Of a DNA stretch of 16,883 nt, positions 1 to 7,096 are shown in pieces; the first letter of the stretch is position 1, and each line of letters starts with the position of its first letter. The stretch is from NCBI GenBank assembly GCA_900549445.1, contig UROS01000033.1, forward strand, positions 1 to 16,883, in the 5' to 3' direction. The notes beneath the pieces were generated by a model. It ran no database searches. It was not told the DNA's origin and was given only the letters and a program-made list of their open reading frames with translations. Source of the DNA: an uncultured Porphyromonadaceae bacterium (GTDB taxonomy: Bacteria; Bacteroidota; Bacteroidia; Bacteroidales; Muribaculaceae). Made by a program: the position numbers and the translations under genes.

Positions 1-22
1 GTCAGATGTGTATAAGAGACAG
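1..22 (+). other. Nextera (Tn5) sequencing adapter remnant
   Basis: Bases 4-22 are exactly the 19-bp Tn5 mosaic end AGATGTGTATAAGAGACAG, and the preceding GTC matches the end of the Illumina Nextera read-1 adapter. This is library-preparation sequence left at the end of an assembled contig, not genomic DNA. Any reading frame that crosses base 22 is artificial. Confidence 0.97.
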
Positions 23-153
23 ATCTCCACATTGAGAACCTCGGCGGAGGCAGTCTCGGCAGGGGCGGCCGAAACGGGGACAGCTGCCGCGGAAGCCGCT
101 GCCACAAAAAGAGCTCCAAGTAAACTCTTAAGGTTGAAATATCTTACATTCAT
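23..153 (-). CDS. N-terminal fragment of an exported protein, function unknown
   Basis: An ATG at 153-151 opens a frame that stays open to the adapter, giving about 44 residues beginning MNVRYFNLKSLLGALFVAAA. The basic start, hydrophobic stretch and following Ala/Pro/Ser-rich segment look like a Sec signal peptide with a signal peptidase I type site. No cysteine lipobox is visible, unlike the lipoproteins upstream. The start lies only 5 bases after the stop of the preceding FAS1 lipoprotein gene, so it is very likely the next gene of the same operon. The visible part does not reach any domain, so the product cannot be named; a secreted enzyme or another surface component would fit the context. 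The gene is truncated by the contig end, not by mutation. Confidence 0.7.
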
Positions 154-158
154 GGCGG

Positions 159-1742
159 TTAGTTCTTAACAGGGACAAAAATTATACGGTCAAGGCGGAA
201 GCGACGGGTCATCACGCCGCGGTTGAACTCGGAGTTGCTGACGTTGGTGGTTACGTAGACCGTTGTAGTGATGGTGCGGGAGAGTTCGGAGTGGGTCTCG
301 TCCATCCACCAGAGGCGGTCGTAGTAGTTCGACACGGGAAATTCCATCGCCTCGGCAACCTTGATGAGGGTCATTTCCGTGGGACTGGTCTTGAACTCAG
401 TGTCGCGGAACTGCTTCGACGTGGAGCGGCCGTTGGCTCCCATATAGGAGACGGTGAACGAAACGCGGGTGGAGTCAGTGAGGTTTGATGCGTCGAGCGC
501 GCAGGCGGGTACGAAAGAAGCGTAAATATCGTAAGCGCCGGACAGAACGTCGGGAACCGAAAGGGTTACGCCCGGCTGGCGGGAGGGAGTTGTAGACGAT
601 ACCTCGATGAAACGCATTTCGCTGATGAGGTCGGCGAATGAGTTGCTGGAGTCGACGCTACGCTCGTTGATTGTAGTGCCGGCGCCGGGGGTGCGTCCGG
701 ACATCGACTCGGCCTCGACCTCGATTTCCTTGTTCCAGGTAAGAGTGTTGTCGTAGTTCAGCACCGAGGGAGCCTCCCAGATCCAGCCGTTGCTCGCCTG
801 GATGCGGTTTGTGCCGGCAAAGAGAGATGGCACGTCGGTGATCTCACTGCCGGTGGTAGACATAAGCACCGGGAACGCGGTAGGATCGGTCACCTCGGCA
901 CGGTATACGAGGTCGCTGAGGATAGCGAGCGAGGTCTGGACGTCGGCTATCGAGTCTGCTACGGCCTGATCGGCATTGTAGACCTTGAAATAGGGGGAGA
1001 TGCGCTCGTAAGCCTGCTGCCAGGCGACGTTGTCGGGTATTATCATCGAAAACACAGAGTCTTCGTCGGCGATTGCGCCGAGACCGCGCACGGGGGTGTT
1101 GAAAATCGGGTTGAAGTCGATTAGTACAGAGTCGTAGACGGTCTGACCGTTTTCGTCGACGCCTATAGCCACGCTGGCATCGACGTCGAGGCGCTTTTCG
1201 TCGAACCGGCGGATGAAGGCGGCGATGTCGGAGGTCGAGGCGTGGGTGTCGATATACTCGCGCAGATTATAAATGTAGGGAATCTGGGATGAAACGACGT
1301 GGAGAATGCCGTTTCTGGCAATTTTGTCGGTCTGAAGCAGCGAAGCTCCTCCAAAGCCGCCGTCGGTGAAGAAGAAACGCTTGCCGTTGAACATCTTCAC
1401 GCCCTGAGTGGCGGAGGTGGCGGTTGAATTGTTGAAGCGCGCCATGTGGTTGGCCACGATGCGCTTCACCTCGTCGACGTCGGTCAGGTCGACAGAAGCG
1501 AGGGCGTCGTTGGTCGGGGCGAACACTGTGAAAGTCTGGCTTGAGCCCAACAGCTCCTTATAGCCGGAGATCTCAAGCATCTTGGCGAAAGTAGAGAGCT
1601 GCGGGTCTGCCTCCACCATTTCGAGCACCGACTCGGAAGCCGCTGACTCGTTGCGGTCATAGTGGTTGTCCCAGTCGTCGGAACACGAGGTAAGCGACAA
1701 CGCCGCAACCAGGAATGCCGGAATTAAATTAAAGGTCTTCAT
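159..1742 (-). CDS. Surface lipoprotein with two FAS1 (fasciclin) domains and C-terminal beta-rich module
   Basis: The 527-residue product begins with a lipoprotein signal peptide ending LSLTSC, with the lipidated Cys at 20, followed by SDDWD, an acidic start associated with surface export in Bacteroidota. The first FAS1 domain spans about 36-156 and has both hallmark segments: TFTVFAPTNDAL (70-81) and the NGILHVVSSQIPY stretch (144-156). A second, more diverged FAS1-like domain covers about 160-330, with SMIIPDNVAWQQA (232-244) and NGWIWEAPSVL near its end. The last 190 residues form a predicted beta-sandwich-like module beginning near the EIEVEAE segment; its GAYDIYASFVP stretch recalls the PPGSYE segment in the two neighbouring paralogs, so all three probably share one architecture. 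It starts 22 bases after the stop of the preceding FAS1 gene. The role is inferred to be surface adhesion or glycan binding beside SusC/SusD; no catalytic motif is seen. Confidence 0.85.
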   Translation of the reverse strand: MKTFNLIPAFLVAALSLTSCSDDWDNHYDRNESAASESVLEMVEADPQLSTFAKMLEISGYKELLGSSQTFTVFAPTNDALASVDLTDVDEVKRIVANHMARFNNSTATSATQGVKMFNGKRFFFTDGGFGGASLLQTDKIARNGILHVVSSQIPYIYNLREYIDTHASTSDIAAFIRRFDEKRLDVDASVAIGVDENGQTVYDSVLIDFNPIFNTPVRGLGAIADEDSVFSMIIPDNVAWQQAYERISPYFKVYNADQAVADSIADVQTSLAILSDLVYRAEVTDPTAFPVLMSTTGSEITDVPSLFAGTNRIQASNGWIWEAPSVLNYDNTLTWNKEIEVEAESMSGRTPGAGTTINERSVDSSNSFADLISEMRFIEVSSTTPSRQPGVTLSVPDVLSGAYDIYASFVPACALDASNLTDSTRVSFTVSYMGANGRSTSKQFRDTEFKTSPTEMTLIKVAEAMEFPVSNYYDRLWWMDETHSELSRTITTTVYVTTNVSNSEFNRGVMTRRFRLDRIIFVPVKN

Positions 1743-1764
1743 ATAGGGTTATGGTTTATTATCA

Positions 1765-3615
1765 TTAATAAATGTCCTCGGTATCGATGAGGCTGGTGGG
1801 AATCAGTTCGATATAGTCGCCGTTATACTCCATGTCGGTACTATAGACGTTTTTGGCGCGGTAGAAGTGCTCGCCATAATCCTGGAACGTAAACGTGCCG
1901 ATAATCATGCGGAGGGGGCCGTCGGCGCCCTGATCCCGGAGAGTACGCTGGTTGCCGGCATTCCACATGGAAGCGGGAGCCTTCATGTAGCCGAGGTTTC
2001 GCATGGCCTTGTCGTTTTCGGCGTCCTGAGGGCCGCCCGTGTCAGGCTGCCATCCCGTGAGTGGACTGGAAAGACCGATGCGGAGGTCGCGGGGGATGCC
2101 GACGATCTGTCCGTCGATAAAGAGCTGTGCGATTCCGCGCCACCAGCAGGGGGAGTAGCCCACGCGGAGTTCGTAAGAACCGGGAGGAACAGGAAGGAGG
2201 CGCAGGGTGAAGTCGTACCAACCGTTGAGCTTGAGCTCGTCGGCCTGATGGACAGACCAGCCCTCGCTCGCCCACATCACCACGCGGGTCTCTTTGGAGA
2301 ACCTCATGTGTTTGCCGCAGAAATCCGGGGGCACAGTGTAGCCGTTGGCTTCACCCTGCATGCCGTGGAGCTGCCAGCGGATGTTGTTGTTGGTAAGCTC
2401 GGGAGGCACGTTGTAGACGTCGAAGCGTATGCGGCAGTTGAGGACGTCGTTCTCCATGCGCGGAGCATCGTAGACGAGCATCTGCCTGAGCGAGTGGATA
2501 TAGCCGTTGATGGCGCTGATATTGCTGCGGCTTTCGTCGAGGGCGACGAAGTCTTTCTTGTTGCGCTCGCTGCGGTTGAGGGCGATACCCACGTTGATTT
2601 TCAGGAGACGGAAGGTGTACATAGTCTCGTAGAACTCCATGCGGTCAGCGGCGCTGTTTGGGGCAGTGCAGGCTCCGGAGTAGAGCAGCGCGTTGGTGGC
2701 CATGCGGCGGTCGAGAATATGGTACGACACGAACTTGTTGAGAGCATTGTCGCGCGAGGTATAGTCGTCGCTGCCGTTGTCGTAATAACGCCGGGCGTAG
2801 CTGTCGAGGTCGGCGAGGGAGCGGATGCCGGCTTCGTTCATCACCGCGTCGGGTTCGGCGAAGACAGTATAGCCGTAGCGCTTGGTGACGGGGACACGCA
2901 TGGGCCAGCCGCTCACCTGCATTATTCCTGTGGGCGACGGGCAGACGTAGTCGGGGTCGAAGGTGCGCTTGATGCTGTCGCAAAGGTGTGTAACCTTCAG
3001 CGCCTCGGCGAAGAGGCTGAACGACTGGCCTCCGAGTTCGTCGGAGTTGAGCATCACGTCGGTGATATATTCCTCAGTCGGACGGATTACGGAAGACACG
3101 CGGTGGATGACGCCGTTGTGAACCTCGATGTCGCGCTCAACAATGCGCACGTCTTTGTTGACGAAAATCTGGAGTCCGCCACCCGCCTCGTCGGTTTTGT
3201 AGGAGATGACGATGTAGTTGTTGCTCATGGAGGGCTCATACAGCGCACCTTCCTCAAAGCGGTCGGAAGTAAAATCGGTGGCATCACTCTTGATGACGTG
3301 GTTGTAAACGATTTCCTTCTTCTCCTCGTCGGTCAGCTCAGCGTAAGTCTTGCCGACAGAGGCGAAGTAGGCCTCGAAAGCAGCATTGTCGGGAATGAAG
3401 CATGAATAGTGACCGTATGTCGACAATAGCGCGTCGTTGCCGGTGTCGTTGATGAGATCGGTGAAAATCGAGTAGGTATCGGGGCGCTCCTCGCAGTAGG
3501 ATGCGACAGTATCTCCGGTAAACGTGTAGTAGGCTTCCTGAGCCACGTCGTCGGAGCATCCTGCCGACATCGCTGCCGCAAGAGCAATAAGGATATGTCT
3601 GAGACTGAATTTCAT
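1765..3615 (-). CDS. Surface lipoprotein with two FAS1 domains and C-terminal module (second tandem copy)
   Basis: With the ATG at 3615-3613 the product is 616 residues: MKFSLRHILI, hydrophobic core, lipobox SAGC (Cys20), then SDDVA. A TTG at 3621-3619 would add two residues and overlap the upstream TGA; ATG is preferred because it gives a normal signal peptide and a 2-base gap. FAS1 domain 1 is about 33-180 (HYSCFIPDNAAFEAYF; HNGVIHRVSSVI) and domain 2 about 195-390 (YGYTVFAEPDAV; INGYIHSLRQMLVYD). Residues 391-616 form a Trp/Tyr-rich, beta-rich module with PPGSYELRVGY and LFIDGQIVGIPRD segments; its role is unknown, but carbohydrate binding would fit. It is a clear paralog of the gene just upstream, collinear throughout and ending in the same 20 residues. 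It probably displays or captures ligand at the cell surface for the SusC/SusD pair; this is inferred. Confidence 0.87.
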   Translation of the reverse strand: MKFSLRHILIALAAAMSAGCSDDVAQEAYYTFTGDTVASYCEERPDTYSIFTDLINDTGNDALLSTYGHYSCFIPDNAAFEAYFASVGKTYAELTDEEKKEIVYNHVIKSDATDFTSDRFEEGALYEPSMSNNYIVISYKTDEAGGGLQIFVNKDVRIVERDIEVHNGVIHRVSSVIRPTEEYITDVMLNSDELGGQSFSLFAEALKVTHLCDSIKRTFDPDYVCPSPTGIMQVSGWPMRVPVTKRYGYTVFAEPDAVMNEAGIRSLADLDSYARRYYDNGSDDYTSRDNALNKFVSYHILDRRMATNALLYSGACTAPNSAADRMEFYETMYTFRLLKINVGIALNRSERNKKDFVALDESRSNISAINGYIHSLRQMLVYDAPRMENDVLNCRIRFDVYNVPPELTNNNIRWQLHGMQGEANGYTVPPDFCGKHMRFSKETRVVMWASEGWSVHQADELKLNGWYDFTLRLLPVPPGSYELRVGYSPCWWRGIAQLFIDGQIVGIPRDLRIGLSSPLTGWQPDTGGPQDAENDKAMRNLGYMKAPASMWNAGNQRTLRDQGADGPLRMIIGTFTFQDYGEHFYRAKNVYSTDMEYNGDYIELIPTSLIDTEDIY

Positions 3616-3617
3616 TT

Positions 3618-5489
3618 TCAATAGATGTCTTCAGTGTCTATGAGGCTGGTGGGTATAAGTTCGATATAGTCGCCGTTGTATTCGCGGTCGTCGGAATACA
3701 CGTTTTTAGCGCGGAGATAGTGTGCGCCGTAGTCCTGGAAGCTTACGGTACCGATAATCATGCGGAGCGGCTGTTTCTGCTGGATGTCGCGGAAGGTGCA
3801 GTTGTCGTGGTTTGACCACATGGAGGCCGGAGCCTTCATGAAGCCGCGGTTGCGCATGGCCTTGTCGTTTTCAGCATCCTGGGCGGTGCCGGTGTCGGCA
3901 ATCCAGCCTACCTGAGGATCGGAACCGACAATACGCTGGTCGCGGGGAATACCCTGGATCTGACCGTCGATGAAGAACTGGGCGATGCCGCGCCACGATT
4001 CGGGACGGTAGCCGACGCGGATTTCGTAGGAGCCCGGCGGCACGGGGATGAGACGCAGGGTGAAGTCGAACCATCCGTCGAGTTTCATTTCGTCTTCCTG
4101 GTGGACGTCCCAGTAAGGGCTTGCCCACATGATAATGCTCGTTTCTTTTGAGAAAGAGATATGTTTGGAGCAATAGTCGTGGGGGATGGAGTAGGCGGGG
4201 GTACCGGCAGGGAGAGAAGAGAGCTGCCAGCGGATGTTGTTGTTGGTGAGTTCTGGAGGAACATTGAACATATCGAAACGGATGCGGCAGTTGAGCACGT
4301 CGTTCTCCATGTGGTCGCGGTCGTAGACGAGCATCTGTTTCAGGCCATGGACATAGCCGTTGATGGCGCTGAAGTTTGAGTTTGCCTCGTCGATTTCAAT
4401 ATAGTTGTTTTTGTTGCGGGTGCTGCGGTTGAGCACGGGGCCAACGTTGACCTTGATGATGTGGAATTCATACATCGTCTCGTAGAACTCCTCGCGGTCG
4501 CGCATGCTGTTCGGAGCGGTCTGCGGGCCGTTGTAGAGGAAGGAGTTGGTAGGCATCTGACGGTCGAGGAGGTGGTAGGCCACGAATTTGTTGAGAGCGT
4601 TGTCGCGCGAGGTGAAGTCGGAGGGATTGCCGTCGTCGTAATAGCGGCGCGCGAACTGAACGAGATCCTCGAAGGAGTTGATGCCTGCCTGCGCCATGAC
4701 GGCGTTGTTTTCGGCAAACACGGTAAAGCCGTAGCGTTTTACCTTGGGAAGCATCACGTTGTCCCATCCGCTGACGGTTGCGGTGCCCGTAGGCGAGGGG
4801 CAGACGTAGGTCTCGTCGTAGGTTTTGCGGAGGCTGTCGGCGAGATGGGTCTCGCTGAGGGCGCGGGCGAAGAGCGAGAAATCGTTGGAACCGACCACGT
4901 CGGGGTTGAGAAGAATGTCGTAAGGATATTCTTCGGTAGGCTCAATGACGGCGCCGACGCGGTGAACCACACCGTTGTGGAGCTCGATGTCGCGCTCAAC
5001 GATGGGCACGTCCTTGTTGACGTAGATTGTCAGACCTGCGCCGGAATCGTCGGTCTTATACGATATTACAATGTAGTTGTCGCTCATGGTCGACTCCGCA
5101 AGGGCGCCTTCCTCGAAGGTGTCGGAGGTGTAATCCACCGAACCGCTCTGGATTATGTGGTTGAAAACGATTTCGTTTTTCTCGTCGTCGGTGAGCGAGT
5201 CGTAGGTCTTGCCTATAGAGCGGAAGTAGGCGGCGAAAGCGTCGTCGTCGGGCATGAACACGGTATAGTGACCGTAGGTGGAGAGCAGTGAGGCATTGCC
5301 TGTATCCTCGATGAGGGCGGCGAAGGTGGAGAAGGTGTCGGTGTTGTCGGCGGCAAAGGATGCCACAGTCTGACCGGTGAAGGTATAGTAGGCATCGTCT
5401 TTCACGTCGTCGCTGCACGACGAGGCCATTGCAGCCGCAAGCACGATAGCCGCGGCGGCGGACTTACGTAGGAATCCGAATGATTTCAT
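3618..5489 (-). CDS. Surface lipoprotein with two FAS1 domains and C-terminal module (first tandem copy)
   Basis: This 623-residue lipoprotein has its lipobox at ASSC (Cys25) followed by SDDVKDD, consistent with surface export. FAS1 domain 1 runs about 38-185, with YTVFMPDDDAFAAYF (75-89) and HNGVVHRVGAVIEP (171-184). FAS1 domain 2 is about 200-395, with YGFTVFAENNAVM (253-265) and INGYVHGLKQMLVYD (376-390). The C-terminal 396-623 module is beta-rich, with conserved NVPPELTNNNIRWQL, PPGSYEIRVGY and FFIDGQIQGIPRD segments. It begins 29 bases after the susD stop, the usual place for a surface glycan-binding lipoprotein in a PUL, so a SusE/F-like or SGBP-like binding role is a reasonable inference, although the FAS1 fold differs from the Ig and starch-binding folds of SusE/F. 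Its TGA stop almost abuts the next gene, a tandem paralog, implying translational coupling. Confidence 0.88.
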   Translation of the reverse strand: MKSFGFLRKSAAAAIVLAAAMASSCSDDVKDDAYYTFTGQTVASFAADNTDTFSTFAALIEDTGNASLLSTYGHYTVFMPDDDAFAAYFRSIGKTYDSLTDDEKNEIVFNHIIQSGSVDYTSDTFEEGALAESTMSDNYIVISYKTDDSGAGLTIYVNKDVPIVERDIELHNGVVHRVGAVIEPTEEYPYDILLNPDVVGSNDFSLFARALSETHLADSLRKTYDETYVCPSPTGTATVSGWDNVMLPKVKRYGFTVFAENNAVMAQAGINSFEDLVQFARRYYDDGNPSDFTSRDNALNKFVAYHLLDRQMPTNSFLYNGPQTAPNSMRDREEFYETMYEFHIIKVNVGPVLNRSTRNKNNYIEIDEANSNFSAINGYVHGLKQMLVYDRDHMENDVLNCRIRFDMFNVPPELTNNNIRWQLSSLPAGTPAYSIPHDYCSKHISFSKETSIIMWASPYWDVHQEDEMKLDGWFDFTLRLIPVPPGSYEIRVGYRPESWRGIAQFFIDGQIQGIPRDQRIVGSDPQVGWIADTGTAQDAENDKAMRNRGFMKAPASMWSNHDNCTFRDIQQKQPLRMIIGTVSFQDYGAHYLRAKNVYSDDREYNGDYIELIPTSLIDTEDIY

Positions 5490-5518
5490 ATTGTAAATTC
5501 AGATTAGATTCGTGAAAA

Positions 5519-7075
5519 TTATTTGCCGTTGATGCCGATGTCGCTCGACGTCTTGTAGAAGGGATTCTGCACGAGCTTGAGGTTTGCCTTCAGCTCGGAG
5601 TCCTTGACAGGCATGAAGAGGCCGTCGTACTCGCTGAGCTTGCTCTTGACGGTGGTCTGGTCGAGATTGACGTATTTCGGCACGAGATACTGGTTTACGA
5701 TGGTAGAGAAGCGGCTGCGGTCGCGGTTGATGAGCCGTATTATGTCGAAATAGCGTTTGCCTTCGAACATGAGTTCGCGCTGGCGTTCCTCGAAGACAAG
5801 GGTGCGCATAGCGTCCTGCGACTGGTCGGCGCCGGGCGAAGCCATTCCGGGTTCGAGGTCGGGGTTGGCACGGTCGAAGGTGCGGCTTACGAGCTGATAG
5901 GCCATCGGAAGGTTCTGATTCAGCTCAACGAGGGCTTCGGCCTTCATAAGAATAATGTCGGCGAGGCGGTAGACAATCCAGTTGGAGTTGCCGGCGCTGT
6001 AGCCGAGGTCGGAGTATGACCAGGAAGAAACGTTGTCGAGGCTCGGATTTGAGCGGTACGACACGTACTTTTTAATGGGGCATGTGCCGCTAGTGGAGGG
6101 ATAGAAAGCGTCGTAGCCGCGGAGGTCAGTCTCGCCGAAGAGTTCTGTAGAGGAGAAGTCGTAGGCGTTCATGACAGCTGTGGAGCTTCCGTCGGTACCG
6201 TAGAAGCGGATGAGCGATGAGTTGGCCACGGTTGAGCCGGAGCGGTTGAACTGAAGCTCGAAGATGCTCTCGGAGGAGTTGCCTTCGACGAAAACGTTGT
6301 AGTTGTAGGATGGCGAAACATCGAGGGTGACAACGTTGGTGGCGTCGTTCATGATTTTGTCGCAGTAGTCAACGCAGTCCTGGTATCTGCCGAGCCATAG
6401 GCTCATGTCTGCGATCAGGGCGCGGATTGCGTTTTGGGTAATACGGCCCTTCGTGTAGGCCTTGTTGGTCCATGAAGTGAAGGCGGTGTTCTCAACGCCC
6501 TTGAGGTCGGTGATGAGGTAGTCGAGTATTGTCTCGGGGTCGCTCTGCGCCACCTGAAAAGTCTGTGTGTCGTCAATAACGGGGTCGAGCACGAAGGGAA
6601 CGTCGCGGAAGGCGCGTACGAGAGTGAAATAGCAGAATGCGCGGATACCCTTCACCTCGGCAATATAGCCGTTGAGCTGACCCTGAGTGAAGTTGGGGTC
6701 TTTCTCGCGTGCGATGGGAGCGAAGTGCTCCACGGTGTTGCAGAGGTTGATTACCTTGTAGAAGTCGCCCCAGTAGGCGTAGTTATTGGAGGCGAGAATG
6801 TTGAGGTTGGCGATGTTGGAGATGTCGCCGCCGTCGCCGTTGCCGAGTATCACGTTGTCGCCGCGGAACTCGCCCCAGATGAATAGGCGCTCCATGAAGC
6901 CGCTCTCCTGCATTGTGCGGTAGCAGCTGCCGGTTACGCTCAGCACGTCGGACTCCGACTGCCAGAACTCGTCGAGAACCAGCTCGTTCTGCGGCTTGAG
7001 ATCGAAGAAATCGTTGCACGACGATGCGCCGAGCGCGAGAGCCACGATTGAAATCAGTCTGAATATCTTGTTCAT
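5519..7075 (-). CDS. susD: SusD/RagB-family outer-membrane glycan-binding lipoprotein
   Basis: The 518-residue product has lipobox GASSC (Cys20) followed by NDFFDLKPQNEL, then DEFWQSESDV and GSCYRTMQESGF: the classic SusD N-terminal pattern (C-x-D-F-L-D-x-x-P, then an F-W segment). The middle contains the TPR-like helices seen in the family, including FCYFTLVRAFRDVPFV, and the C-terminal third has the family's YRLADIILMKAEAL and ELMFEGKRYFDIIRL segments. Length is typical. SusD proteins cap the extracellular face of the SusC barrel and bind the glycan to be imported. It begins 21 bases after the susC stop, as in almost all such pairs, so the two certainly work together. The gene symbol denotes the family; the substrate is not starch by implication and cannot be read from the sequence. 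Confidence 0.97.
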   Translation of the reverse strand: MNKIFRLISIVALALGASSCNDFFDLKPQNELVLDEFWQSESDVLSVTGSCYRTMQESGFMERLFIWGEFRGDNVILGNGDGGDISNIANLNILASNNYAYWGDFYKVINLCNTVEHFAPIAREKDPNFTQGQLNGYIAEVKGIRAFCYFTLVRAFRDVPFVLDPVIDDTQTFQVAQSDPETILDYLITDLKGVENTAFTSWTNKAYTKGRITQNAIRALIADMSLWLGRYQDCVDYCDKIMNDATNVVTLDVSPSYNYNVFVEGNSSESIFELQFNRSGSTVANSSLIRFYGTDGSSTAVMNAYDFSSTELFGETDLRGYDAFYPSTSGTCPIKKYVSYRSNPSLDNVSSWSYSDLGYSAGNSNWIVYRLADIILMKAEALVELNQNLPMAYQLVSRTFDRANPDLEPGMASPGADQSQDAMRTLVFEERQRELMFEGKRYFDIIRLINRDRSRFSTIVNQYLVPKYVNLDQTTVKSKLSEYDGLFMPVKDSELKANLKLVQNPFYKTSSDIGINGK

Positions 7076-7096
7076 GATGAATAGTCTGTTAAGCGG

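Larger units (their letters stand above)
1765..5489 (-). repeat. Tandem gene duplication of FAS1 lipoproteins
   Basis: The genes at 5489-3618 and 3615-1765 encode proteins that align end to end with very few gaps; by eye roughly two thirds of residues match. The final 20 residues (YNGDYIELIPTSLIDTEDIY) are identical, and DNA similarity is obvious where the two copies end (around 1768-1860 and 3621-3715). The copies have diverged mainly by substitution, and both keep their signal peptides and frames, so both look functional. Confidence 0.9.

Noticed and set aside
1..22. Possible transposon end at the left edge
   Set aside because: The mosaic end plus the GTC of the read-1 adapter identifies it as library adapter; no transposase or target duplication is present.
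1867..3405. 512-residue open frame on the plus strand opposite the second tandem FAS1 gene
   Set aside because: It mirrors a convincing minus-strand lipoprotein gene, has a low-complexity Val/Ala/Glu/Gly/His composition typical of antisense shadows, and no recognisable domain.
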